From: Ancylobacter novellus DSM 506
GTDB lineage: Bacteria; Pseudomonadota; Alphaproteobacteria; Rhizobiales; Xanthobacteraceae
DNA length: 64,000 nt
Direction of reading: 5' to 3'
NCBI RefSeq assembly: GCF_000092925.1
Contig: NC_014217.1
Span: 558,001-622,000 of the forward strand
Shown here one piece after another: positions 35,110 to 43,571 of this stretch. Made by a program: the position numbers and the translations under genes. The notes below the pieces were generated by a model. The model had not been told where the DNA came from and did no database searches. It was given only the letters and a program-made list of their open reading frames with translations. Position 1 is the stretch's first letter. The number at the start of each line of letters is the position of its first letter.

Positions 35110-37233
35110 CTAACGCGCGAGGGGGAGCGCCTCGAAAATATCCGCCGCGTCGATGGGGCGGTGGAAATAGAAGCCCTGGAACAGCGTCGCGCCGAGCTCC
35201 TTCAGCCGGACGAGCTGGGCCTCCTCTTCGACGCCCTCGATCACCAGTTCCAGCCCCAGAGAATGGGCGATGGAAACGGCCGCGCGGATCTGCGCCTCGT
35301 CGATCGGGTCGTGTAGCAGGTCGCGGGTGACGGTCCAGTCGATCTTGATGCCGTCGACGGGGAGTTGCTTCAGCGCCTCGAAGGAATTGTAGCCATTGCC
35401 GAAATCGTCGAGCGAGACATGCATGCCGAGCTCGCGCATCTCAGCAAGGAAGGCGGAGACCTGCGGGGCGTCGTAGATCTCGTCGGTCTCGGTGATCTCG
35501 ATGCGCAGCGCCTGCTCGACGCCTGGATTGGTGCGCACGAGGTCGAGCAGCCGGCTCTGGAAGGCGATGTTGGCGAGCGTGTGCACGCCGAGATTCATCG
35601 ACACATACTGGTCGCTGCCGGTGGCGATGAGCTGCATCGCATAGCCCACGCACTGGCGGCAGACCCAGCTGTCGATGCGGCCCATCAGCCCGAGCCGGCG
35701 CGCCGCCGGCAGGAACTGGGCCGGGCTGCAATAGGCGCCGTCCTCGTTGCGCAGGCGGATCAGCGCCTCGTAGCCGAGGATGCGGTGCTTCTCGTCGACA
35801 ATCGCCTGCAGATGCAGCGTGAAGCGGTTCAGCTCGAGGCCGAGCCGGATGCGCTCGGCCCAGCCGAGCCGTTGCTGCGTCGTGCTCACCTTGGGATCGC
35901 CGAGGTCGTAGATCTGCACGCGGTCGCGTCCCGCCTCCTTCGCCACCCGGCAGGCGGTGTCGGCGGCGGCGAGCAGGCTGGCGGCGCTGTGCCGGTCCGG
36001 CTGGGCGAGGCTCAGCCCGACGCTGACCGTCAGCGAGAAGCGATGTCCGCCGATCCGGAAGACATGGCTGTGGGTAGCGGCATGAAGCCGGTTGGCGATG
36101 CCCATCACTTCGCCCTCGTCGAGCTCGGTGAGCACCATGGCGAATTCGTCGGCGCCGATCCGCGCCAGCATGTCGTCGCCGCGCAGATGGCCGCGCAGGA
36201 AACGGCCGACCTCGCGCAGCAGGTCGTCGGCGGCGGCATGGCCGACGGCGTCGTTGATGCCCTTGAAATGGTCGACGTCGATGACGCCGACCCAGAGATT
36301 CCCCGTCTCGCCGTCGCGCAGCAGCTGGTCGAGCCGCTCCTCCAACGCGAAGCGGTTGGGCAGACCGGTCAGCATGTCGTTGCGCGCCTGCTGGGCGATC
36401 AGGCGGGCGAAGTCCGCCAGCGCCTCGGTGTGCTGGCGCAGCTGCTCCCGCATGGCGATCAGCTCGGCCTCGCGCTTCTTCTGCGTGGTGAGGTCGGTCC
36501 AGATGCCGACCGTGCCGCCATTGGGCAGGCGGCGATGGCTGGCCAGGATCCAGCCGCCGTCGCGTAGCGCGATCTCGACCGGCTGCTGCGCCGAGCGGGC
36601 GAGCCGCTCGCGGATCGCGCCGTCGCCGGGGCCGAGGGCGAAGAAGCCTTTCGCCTCCGCTCCGTCGAGCACCTCCGGCAGGCGTTGACCCGCCTCCAGG
36701 GCGACGTCGGCGCCGGCGAATATCCGCCGCATGCCGCTGTTGACGAGTTCGATCCGGTCCTCGGCATCGAGCAGGATGAGGCCGGCGGGAATCCCGTCTA
36801 TGGCGTCGTCCAGCCGGGTCTCGGCGGCCTTCAGCCCGGAGACGTCGCTCCAGGTCGACACGGTCCAGCCGTCCGGCGTGCGCCGCTCGCGTGCCTGAAC
36901 CCAGCCGCCATTCTCCAGCGGGATCAGGAAGGGCTCGCCATCGGCCTCGGCATGGCGCTGAAGCCGTTGGGCGACATATTTCTCGGGATCGGGCGCCCAG
37001 CGCCATTCGCCGCTGGGAACGGAGGCGAGCGCGTAGAAGGTGAGGCCCTGGAGGTCGCCGAGGGCCTCGAGAAAGGGAAAGAGCTCGAGGAAGCGGCGGT
37101 TGTGAAAGATGAGGCGGTCCTGGTCGTCGAACACCGCGAAGCCGTCGCGCATGATGTCGAGCAGCCCGGCGAAGTTGCGGTCGCCAAGTCGCGCTCCGGT
37201 CCGCCCTGCCGATTTGGGGCAGGGGCCGGACAT
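35110..37233 (-). CDS. PAS-GGDEF-EAL cyclic-di-GMP protein, degenerate GGDEF
   Basis: 707 residues from the ATG at 37233 (a GGACGG lies seven bases upstream); a GTG at 37311 would add 26. Two PAS-like sensor domains are followed by a GGDEF domain in which the signature is GADEF, and by an EAL domain. All EAL catalytic residues I can place are there: YEALIRL, the asparagine in SMNLG, ITETDE, LDDFGNGYNSF, GIKIDW and the EGVEEE loop. It should hydrolyse cyclic-di-GMP, while the GGDEF half is probably inactive or a GTP sensor. It is cytoplasmic, with no membrane helix. Nearby polysaccharide genes are possible outputs. Confidence 0.9.
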   Translation of the reverse strand: MSGPCPKSAGRTGARLGDRNFAGLLDIMRDGFAVFDDQDRLIFHNRRFLELFPFLEALGDLQGLTFYALASVPSGEWRWAPDPEKYVAQRLQRHAEADGEPFLIPLENGGWVQARERRTPDGWTVSTWSDVSGLKAAETRLDDAIDGIPAGLILLDAEDRIELVNSGMRRIFAGADVALEAGQRLPEVLDGAEAKGFFALGPGDGAIRERLARSAQQPVEIALRDGGWILASHRRLPNGGTVGIWTDLTTQKKREAELIAMREQLRQHTEALADFARLIAQQARNDMLTGLPNRFALEERLDQLLRDGETGNLWVGVIDVDHFKGINDAVGHAAADDLLREVGRFLRGHLRGDDMLARIGADEFAMVLTELDEGEVMGIANRLHAATHSHVFRIGGHRFSLTVSVGLSLAQPDRHSAASLLAAADTACRVAKEAGRDRVQIYDLGDPKVSTTQQRLGWAERIRLGLELNRFTLHLQAIVDEKHRILGYEALIRLRNEDGAYCSPAQFLPAARRLGLMGRIDSWVCRQCVGYAMQLIATGSDQYVSMNLGVHTLANIAFQSRLLDLVRTNPGVEQALRIEITETDEIYDAPQVSAFLAEMRELGMHVSLDDFGNGYNSFEALKQLPVDGIKIDWTVTRDLLHDPIDEAQIRAAVSIAHSLGLELVIEGVEEEAQLVRLKELGATLFQGFYFHRPIDAADIFEALPLAR

Positions 37234-37467
37234 GTTCGACCGTCCAGCATTCACCATTCCGAATGGTCCATTCCATCCGGCTTCCGCTTCCGCGCCCGCA
37301 CGGGCGGTCACAGGATCGCGTTTCGCCCCTAATCCGCCTTCCAGGGAATGCGGACATTACGGCAATAGAATACTATTTCGGGGCCCGTGCAACCAAGCGA
37401 AGGGGACATTTCCGGTTGCCGGCCGGGGTTTGTCCTGAAAAGGTAAACCAACGATGCGGAGGTGATC

Positions 37468-37623
37468 ATGGCTGCTGGTTCGACCGGGCTCGGGATGACG
37501 GGCCGCTGGGTCGCGGCTATCGGGATCGTGGCGCTGGTGGGTGCGGCGATCGGCCTGTGGGCGCGCCACGGTGCCGCCGTTTTCTTCGACATGGTAGCGG
37601 CCGGAATTGCCTATTGTTTCTGA
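37468..37623 (+). CDS. Small membrane protein upstream of SCO1, unknown
   Basis: 51 residues encoded directly downstream of GCGGAGGTGATC, an excellent ribosome site. One clear hydrophobic helix (residues about 14-31, containing VAAIGIVALVGAAIGLW), then ARHGAAVFF, ending AGIAYCF. It lies 66 bases upstream of the SCO1 gene on the same strand. Function is unknown; proximity suggests a role in copper handling or oxidase assembly. Confidence 0.7.
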   Translation: MAAGSTGLGMTGRWVAAIGIVALVGAAIGLWARHGAAVFFDMVAAGIAYCF

Positions 37624-37689
37624 CCGCGAACGGGCGCGCCGCCGGGGTGCGCCACGCTCTCGCGGTCGTCAAAGCGCATCGCGGTCGCC

Positions 37690-38280
37690 ATGTCCAATCG
37701 CCGTATCCTCCTCCTGCTGGCCGCCTTCGTCGTCGGCGCCGTCGCCATCGTCGGCGGTGCGCTGGCGCTGCTGCCGCAGGCCCCCACCACGGTTTCCGGC
37801 CAGGTCGCCATCGGCGGTCCCTTCGAGCTCGTCGACCAGGACGGGCAGAAGGTCACCCAGGAGAGTTTCGTCGGCGAGCCGACGCTCGTCTTCTTCGGCT
37901 TCACCCATTGTCCGGATATCTGCCCGACCACGCTGTTCGAGATGTCCCAGCTCTTCGAGGCGCTGGGGCCGGATGCGCGCAAGGTCACCGGGCTGTTTGT
38001 CACCGTCGATCCTGAGCGCGACACGCCGGAGTCGATGAAGTCTTATCTCGGCAGCTTCCACCCCAGCATCCAGGGTCTGACCGGCACGCCGGAGCAGGTC
38101 GCCGCCGTCATCAAGGCCTACCGCGCCTACGCGAAGAAGGTGCCGACGCAGGATGGCGACTACACGATGGACCACACGGCGATCGTCTATCTGATGGGCA
38201 AGGACGGCGCCTTCATCGCCCCGTTCAACCTCAAGCGGCCGCCCGCCGACGCCGCCGCCGAGCTGCGCCGCTACCTCTGA
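37690..38280 (+). CDS. SCO1/SenC copper chaperone
   Basis: 196 residues. A membrane anchor (residues about 4-28) is followed by a thioredoxin-like fold. Copper ligands are C74 and C78 (CPDIC) and H162 (TMDHTA), the complete SCO set. SCO proteins deliver copper to the CuA site of cytochrome oxidase subunit II on the outer face of the membrane, which fits the aa3 oxidase operon at 58800-64000 although the two are 20 kb apart. Its last 50 bases overlap, convergently, the 3' end of the second GT2 gene. Confidence 0.93.
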   Translation: MSNRRILLLLAAFVVGAVAIVGGALALLPQAPTTVSGQVAIGGPFELVDQDGQKVTQESFVGEPTLVFFGFTHCPDICPTTLFEMSQLFEALGPDARKVTGLFVTVDPERDTPESMKSYLGSFHPSIQGLTGTPEQVAAVIKAYRAYAKKVPTQDGDYTMDHTAIVYLMGKDGAFIAPFNLKRPPADAAAELRRYL

Positions 38281-40156
38281 GGGGCAGCCGGATGATGTGC
38301 GGGCGACGGTGCGAGGTGCGCGCCAGCCCGTGATCGGTCTTCTCCCAGCGATAGGGCGCGATCACCAGGTGGAACAGCGCCCGCCAGGCCGCAGCCGACA
38401 TCATCAGCCAGTAGACCGGCACGAGCGGCAGCACCCGCCATAGGCCGGGCACGCGCCGTCGCCGCATGCCGAGGGCGATGGCGGTCATGGCGCTGGCATA
38501 GCCGAGCACGAGCACGCAGAGGCTGATCCAGTCGAGGACGAGCGCGCCGGGCGACAGATCGCTCGCGGGCTGTGTCCACAGATCCAGCAGCACGCCGAGG
38601 ATGAGGAACGGATTGATCAGCGCGGCGGCGACCCCGCTGCCGAGCAGGAAGACCAGCGCCAGCGCTCCGGTCAGTCCGGCTCCCCGCGCCAGCCGGCGCG
38701 GGCGGCGGGCATGGACCAGCAGCGTCTGCATCCACCCCTTGTACCAGCGGGTGCGCTGGCGCATCCACGCGCCGAAGCGGCGGGGCGCCTCCTCGTCGGT
38801 GGTCGAGGCGATGACTGCGGTCTGCCAGCCCGACGCCGCGAGGCGCACGCCGAGGTCGGCATCCTCGGTCACGTTGTACGGGTCCCAGGCGCCGACGCCC
38901 TCCAGCGCGTCGCGCCGGAAATGGTTCGACGTGCCACCGAGCGGCAAGGGCAGGCGGCAGGTGGCGAGCATCGGCAGGACGACGTCGAAATAGCCGGCAT
39001 ACTCGGCCGCGAACTGGCGCGTGATCCAGCCATCGGCGAGATTGTCGATGGCGAGGCGCGCCTGGACGCAGCCGAGCCTCTCGCTGCCGGGTGCGGCGAA
39101 GACGGTGCAGACCTCGCGTAATTGCAGAGGGTCCGGGATGTCTTCCGCGTCATAGACGCCGACATAGGTGCCGCGGGCGAAGGGGAGGGCGACATTCATC
39201 GCCTTGGGCTTGGTGCGCGGGCCGAGAGCGGGCGCGACGATCACCTCGAAGCCCGGCCAGTCGGCACGGATCGCCAGCGCCGTAGCGGTCTCCGCGTCGT
39301 CGGGCTCGACCACCAGCAGGATCTGCAGCTTCTCGCGTGGATAGTCGAGCGCATCGAGCGCGTCTACGAGCTGAGGAACCACCCGCGCCTCACGGTAGAG
39401 CGGCACGACGAGGGTGTACGGCGGCAGCGCGGCGTCGCGGCGCATGGGCGGCGATGCAGACTGCGGCGGCAGGCTGCAGGCGGCGAACTTCAACAGCGCG
39501 CCGCCGAACAGCAGAAAGCTGAGCAGAGGCACCGACAGCCAGATGCCGAGCGCGGACATCTGCCCGAGCGGTGTGAACAGTGCCACCATCGCCATCACCA
39601 GAACGGCGAAGACGTAGCGGGATTCCCGCAACGTCCCCGCGCTGAGTTCCGGATGGCGGCGCTTCAGCTCGTTGGCCGCACGCCAGCCGAGCTGCCCGGC
39701 GAAACTCCGCTGCACATAGGCGGCGAGCCGCTCCGGCGTGGTCAGCCGCAGCTGGCCGCGCAGCTCGGGGCGCCGGGCGAGGGTGCCGGCGAGCTGCCGC
39801 AGCCGCAGCCCACGCGTCGCGAGGACGACGCGCCCGTCGGCGTAGCGCATCAGGCCCGATTTCAGCAGCGCGGCGATGCTGTCCGTGTTCAGGCGCAACG
39901 GCGCCACCGCGTCCAGCGGCTCGAACGGCACGCCGAGCGCGTGCGCCGCGCCTCTCGCGAGTTCGTCGGCCGAGGCATGGCCGGCCGCGAGCAGCACCTC
40001 GTCCACGCCGACACCCAGCCGGCGCGCGCGGCGCAGCGCATAGAACCTGTCGGCGGTGGAAAGCCGGTCGGGAGCACCCGCCGCCTCGACCGGCAGGTCG
40101 AGGCTCGGCGCAGCCGTTCCCCATTCCGGCTCCGTCCCGCCCGCCTGTGGCGTCAT
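38231..40156 (-). CDS. Membrane GT2 glycosyltransferase with MshEN-like N-terminal domain
   Basis: 641 residues from the ATG at 40156. The first 150 residues resemble the type II secretion/MshEN-type domain (GVGVDEVLLAAGHASADELA, HALGVPFEPLD), which in relatives binds cyclic-di-GMP. A GT2 domain follows (LVVPLYREARVVPQL; DAEDIPDP; NVTEDADLGVRLA; QRTRWYKGW), then membrane helices. The D,D,D,QxxRW set suggests a processive synthase. Its 3' end overlaps the SCO1 gene by 50 bases on the opposite strand. It is divergent from the amino-acid-binding-protein gene. The polymer is unknown. Confidence 0.87.
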   Translation of the reverse strand: MTPQAGGTEPEWGTAAPSLDLPVEAAGAPDRLSTADRFYALRRARRLGVGVDEVLLAAGHASADELARGAAHALGVPFEPLDAVAPLRLNTDSIAALLKSGLMRYADGRVVLATRGLRLRQLAGTLARRPELRGQLRLTTPERLAAYVQRSFAGQLGWRAANELKRRHPELSAGTLRESRYVFAVLVMAMVALFTPLGQMSALGIWLSVPLLSFLLFGGALLKFAACSLPPQSASPPMRRDAALPPYTLVVPLYREARVVPQLVDALDALDYPREKLQILLVVEPDDAETATALAIRADWPGFEVIVAPALGPRTKPKAMNVALPFARGTYVGVYDAEDIPDPLQLREVCTVFAAPGSERLGCVQARLAIDNLADGWITRQFAAEYAGYFDVVLPMLATCRLPLPLGGTSNHFRRDALEGVGAWDPYNVTEDADLGVRLAASGWQTAVIASTTDEEAPRRFGAWMRQRTRWYKGWMQTLLVHARRPRRLARGAGLTGALALVFLLGSGVAAALINPFLILGVLLDLWTQPASDLSPGALVLDWISLCVLVLGYASAMTAIALGMRRRRVPGLWRVLPLVPVYWLMMSAAAWRALFHLVIAPYRWEKTDHGLARTSHRRPHIIRLPLRGSGAARRRRRRAAA

Positions 40157-40237
40157 GCGGCGGCCCCCTCGCCTAGCCAGCACCAAGACGGTAGAACAGC
40201 GCTGCGCGGCGGATGCCGAACCAAGCGCGAGGCCAGT

Positions 40238-41155
40238 GTGCGGTATTTTGTTCCGGTAGTTAAGTCCCTGGCGGCAAAATGGCTGGCCGCCGGCCTGCTC
40301 GCCGCGGCGCTTTCATCCGCCGTCGCCGGCGCGGCGTCGGCGCAGGCGGCCACCCAGCCCGATGCCGCGTCCGCCAAGGCCCTGCCGACGGTGGCGGTGC
40401 CGGGCTTCTGGGACCCCAAGCGTCGGCCGGAGCGGCCCGACGTCACCCGTCTGCCGACGCAGATACGCTTCGTGACGACGGACGACTATCCCCCGTTCAG
40501 CTTCCGCGGCGAGGACGGCCGGCCGATCGGCTTCAACGTCGACGTTGCCCGCGCCATCTGCACCGAACTCGCCATCCGCTGCACGCTGGAAGTGATGCCC
40601 TTCGACGCTCTGGTCGAGGCGCTGGAGACGGGCAAGGCGGATGCTGCCATCGCCGGCCTCGCCATCACTCCGGCGAGCCGGGAGAAGCTCGATTTCACCG
40701 ACCGCTATTTCCGCTCGCCGGCGCGCTTCGTCGCCCGGCGTGGCGATGCGGCGACCCAGGTCACGCCGTACGTGCTCGCCTCCAAGTCGGTCGGCGTGGT
40801 GGCCGACACCTCGCACGAGGCCTATCTGCGCGACTTCTTCGGCGAGATCGCCATTAAGCCCTACGCCGATTCCGAGACGGTGCGCGCCGCGCTGCAGAAG
40901 GGCGACGTCGACCTCATCTTCGGCGACGGCGTGCAGCTGGGGCTCTGGCTCAACGGCACCGCCTCCAACAATTGCTGCGCCTTCGTCGGCGGCCCCTTCA
41001 CCGAGAGCCTCTATTTCGGCGAAGGCATGGGCATCGCGGTGAAGCGCGGCAACGAGGCGCTGCGCCAGTCGCTCAACTACGCGCTGGGCCAGCTCTGGGA
41101 GGAGGGGGTCTATACCGACCTCTATCTGCGCTGGTTCCCGATCAGCGTTTATTGA
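40238..41155 (+). CDS. Amino-acid-type periplasmic binding protein
   Basis: 305 residues starting at a GTG (40238); no ATG is in frame near the leader. The N-terminus is a signal peptide (cleavage near AASAQA). The mature protein has the ABC amino-acid-binding fold (VTTDDYPPFSFRGEDG, IGFNVDVARAI, GKADAAIAGLAIT, LDFTDRYFRSPARF). No permease or ATPase gene follows, so it is an orphan binding protein or serves a sensor or a distant transporter. A small tandem repeat at the stop and a clean terminator end the gene. Confidence 0.85.
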   Translation: MRYFVPVVKSLAAKWLAAGLLAAALSSAVAGAASAQAATQPDAASAKALPTVAVPGFWDPKRRPERPDVTRLPTQIRFVTTDDYPPFSFRGEDGRPIGFNVDVARAICTELAIRCTLEVMPFDALVEALETGKADAAIAGLAITPASREKLDFTDRYFRSPARFVARRGDAATQVTPYVLASKSVGVVADTSHEAYLRDFFGEIAIKPYADSETVRAALQKGDVDLIFGDGVQLGLWLNGTASNNCCAFVGGPFTESLYFGEGMGIAVKRGNEALRQSLNYALGQLWEEGVYTDLYLRWFPISVY

Positions 41156-41172
41156 CCCGCGTTTATTGACGC
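41145..41172 (+). repeat. Tandem 14-base repeat at the binding-protein stop
   Basis: GCGTTTATTGACCC is followed by GCGTTTATTGACGC. The stop codon TGA lies in the first copy, so the duplication does not change the protein. It looks like a replication-slippage event of little consequence. Confidence 0.8.
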
Positions 41173-41201
41173 GGCCGGCCGCACTACCTAGACCATGCCG
41201 C

Positions 41202-41222
41202 AGCGCCTTGACGGCGCTTTTT
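41202..41222 (+). terminator. Intrinsic terminator of the binding-protein gene
   Basis: AGCGCC (41202-41207) and GGCGCT (41213-41218) form a 6-base stem with loop TTGAC, running straight into TTTTT (41218-41222). It lies 47 bases after the stop and before lysK, and fits a Rho-independent terminator. Confidence 0.8.
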
Positions 41223-41269
41223 CCGTTTTCGCATAGCCCAGTTTCTCGCGTAGCCCAGGAGGGCAGACC

Positions 41270-42928
41270 ATGACGGCGACCGCTCAGGTCGAAGATGTTG
41301 CAGCCGAACTGCATGAGCTGGCGGAGAACGCCGGCGCGTGGCCGTTCGAGGAGGCCCGCAAGATCGTCGAGCGCCTGAAGCGGAAGCCGAAATCCGAAGT
41401 CCTGTTCGAGACCGGCTACGGCCCGTCGGGCCTGCCGCATATCGGCACCTTCGGCGAGGTGGCGCGCACCACCATGGTGCGCCACGCCTTCCGCGTGCTG
41501 ACCGAGGACAAGATCCCGACGCGGCTGTTGTGCTTCTCCGACGACATGGACGGCATGCGCAAGATTCCGGAGAACGTGCCGGATCCCGTCGCGCTGCGCC
41601 CCTATCTGCAGATGCCGCTCACCGCGGTGCCGAACCCGTTCGGCGGCGGTTTTGCGTCGTTCGGCGACCACAACAACGCGATGCTGCGGCGCTTCCTCGA
41701 CACGTTCGGCTTCGACTACGAGTTCGCCAGCGCCACCGACTACTACAAGTCCGGCAAGCTCGACGCGGTGCTGCTGAAGGCGGCCGAGAAGTACGACGCC
41801 ATCATGGAAGTGATGCTGCCGACGCTGGGCGAGGAGAGGCAGGCGACCTATTCGCCCTTCCTGCCGATCTCGCCGACCTCGGGCCGCGTGCTTTATGTGC
41901 CGCTGAAGGAGGTGAACGCCAAGGCGGGCACTATCACCTTCACCGACGAGGATGGGGTGGACAAGACCGTGCCGGTCACCGGCGGGCAGGTGAAGCTGCA
42001 GTGGAAGCCGGATTTCGGCGCCCGCTGGGCGGCGCTCGACGTCGATTTCGAGATGTTCGGCAAGGACCACCAGACCAACGCGCCGATCTATGACGCGATC
42101 TGCGAGATCCTCGGCGGCACGGCGCCGGAGCACTACGTCTACGAGCTGTTCCTCGACGAGAACGGCCAGAAGATCTCGAAGTCGAAGGGCAACGGCCTGA
42201 CCATCGACGAGTGGCTGACCTATGCCAGCCCGGAGAGCCTGGCGCTCTACATGTTCCAGTCGCCGCGCTCGGCCAAGAAGCTGCATTTCGACGTCATCCC
42301 GAAGGCGGTGGACGAGTATTTCAACTTCCTCGCCCGCTATCCCGTGCAAGATTGGAAGAACCGGCTCGGCAATCCGGTTTGGCACATCCACTCCGGCAAC
42401 CCGCCGGTGGAGGAGCTGCCGCTGACCTTCGGGCTGATGCTGAAGCTCGCCTCGGCCTCCAATGCCGAGGACAAGTCGGTGCTGTGGCGCTTCATCCAGC
42501 GCTACGCGCCCGGCACCTCGCCGGCCACGCACCCGACCGTCGACAAGCTCGCCGACTATGCCGTGCGCTACTTCGTCGACCGGGTGAAGCCGCGCCGCAC
42601 CTTCCGTCTGCCGGACGAGGTGGAGGCGAAGGCGCTCGCCGCGCTCGATGCCGCCCTGGCGCCGCTCGACGGTTCGGACCGCGACGCGATCCAGAACGCC
42701 GTGCTCGATGTCGGCCGCGCCGAGCCGCGCTACCAGGATATGAAGCGCAAGGGACCGGAAGGCGGGCCGGGCGTGTCGTTCCTCTGGTTCAGCGCGCTCT
42801 ACGAGCTGCTGCTGGGCGAGAAGGAAGGGCCACGCTTCGGCTCCTTCGTCGCCGCCTACGGCATTCCGGAGACCCGCGCGCTCATCGCCCGTGCGCTGGC
42901 GGGCGAACTGGCGGCAGGCGCCGCGTAG
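41270..42928 (+). CDS. lysK: Class I lysyl-tRNA synthetase
   Basis: 552 residues. The class I nucleotide-binding motifs are PHIGT at residues 56-60 (HIGH) and KISKS at 301-305 (KMSKS), with the DDMDG segment near residue 93. This is the archaeal-type lysyl-tRNA synthetase that replaces the usual class II enzyme in most Alphaproteobacteria. It attaches lysine to tRNA-Lys in the cytoplasm. The start at 41270 follows AGGAGGGC. A small membrane-protein gene follows on the same strand. Confidence 0.96.
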   Translation: MTATAQVEDVAAELHELAENAGAWPFEEARKIVERLKRKPKSEVLFETGYGPSGLPHIGTFGEVARTTMVRHAFRVLTEDKIPTRLLCFSDDMDGMRKIPENVPDPVALRPYLQMPLTAVPNPFGGGFASFGDHNNAMLRRFLDTFGFDYEFASATDYYKSGKLDAVLLKAAEKYDAIMEVMLPTLGEERQATYSPFLPISPTSGRVLYVPLKEVNAKAGTITFTDEDGVDKTVPVTGGQVKLQWKPDFGARWAALDVDFEMFGKDHQTNAPIYDAICEILGGTAPEHYVYELFLDENGQKISKSKGNGLTIDEWLTYASPESLALYMFQSPRSAKKLHFDVIPKAVDEYFNFLARYPVQDWKNRLGNPVWHIHSGNPPVEELPLTFGLMLKLASASNAEDKSVLWRFIQRYAPGTSPATHPTVDKLADYAVRYFVDRVKPRRTFRLPDEVEAKALAALDAALAPLDGSDRDAIQNAVLDVGRAEPRYQDMKRKGPEGGPGVSFLWFSALYELLLGEKEGPRFGSFVAAYGIPETRALIARALAGELAAGAA

Positions 42929-42987
42929 GCGCAATCTGATACCGACCGCGCCGATTCGAAGAGGGATCGGCGCGGCGGGGACATCGT

Positions 42988-43554
42988 ATGGCGAAGCGTG
43001 AAAAGGGCCGGATCGATCTGCGGGTGGACGACCCGCAGCAGTTGCTCGACATGCTCGACCCTTATCCGTTCCGCGAGCGTGGGCTCGACGGCGACGTTGA
43101 CGAATATATCTGCGAGCATGCTGCCGAGACCGCGCCCGGCCACCGCCTCGCCATCGCCATCCATCTGCCCGCGGCGGTGACCGGCAGCGAGCGGGCTCTC
43201 GGCCTGCCGGGCATCATGCAGCGGCATTTCGAGCGGCAGGCGGAGCGGCGCAGCTCCGACCTGGCGCATCTTTTCGCACTCGGCCGCAAGATGCTGCTGA
43301 TCGGCCTGATCGTGCTGGGCGTTTGCCTCGTCGTCGGCCAGTTCCTCGTCGGCCTGTTTCCCGGCTCCCGCCTCGCCGAGGTGGTGATGGAAGGCCTCGT
43401 CATCCTCGGATGGGTAGCGAACTGGCGGCCGATGGAGATCTTCCTGTTCGACTGGTGGCCGCTGGTGCGCGAGCGCCGGCTCTACCGGCGCCTCGCCCAT
43501 GCGGATATTTCCGTCGTGGCCTACGAGGCGGCGCGGCCGTCCGCCTCGCACTGA
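42988..43554 (+). CDS. Conserved membrane protein, unknown function
   Basis: 188 residues. The first 95 are soluble (MAKREKGRIDLRVDDPQQ), then two hydrophobic segments (residues about 100-120 and 130-150) and a short basic tail rich in arginine (RERRLYRRLA). It lies 59 bases after lysK on the same strand and 17 bases from the convergent ThDP enzyme. I do not recognise a family. The layout suggests a membrane-anchored domain facing the cytoplasm. Confidence 0.75.
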   Translation: MAKREKGRIDLRVDDPQQLLDMLDPYPFRERGLDGDVDEYICEHAAETAPGHRLAIAIHLPAAVTGSERALGLPGIMQRHFERQAERRSSDLAHLFALGRKMLLIGLIVLGVCLVVGQFLVGLFPGSRLAEVVMEGLVILGWVANWRPMEIFLFDWWPLVRERRLYRRLAHADISVVAYEAARPSASH

Positions 43555-43571
43555 AGCAGCAGGGCCGCGTC

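Noticed and set aside
34919..35113. A 64-residue open frame on the plus strand upstream of the GGDEF-EAL gene end.
   Set aside because: It has no ribosome site or recognisable features and runs into a homopolymer G stretch.
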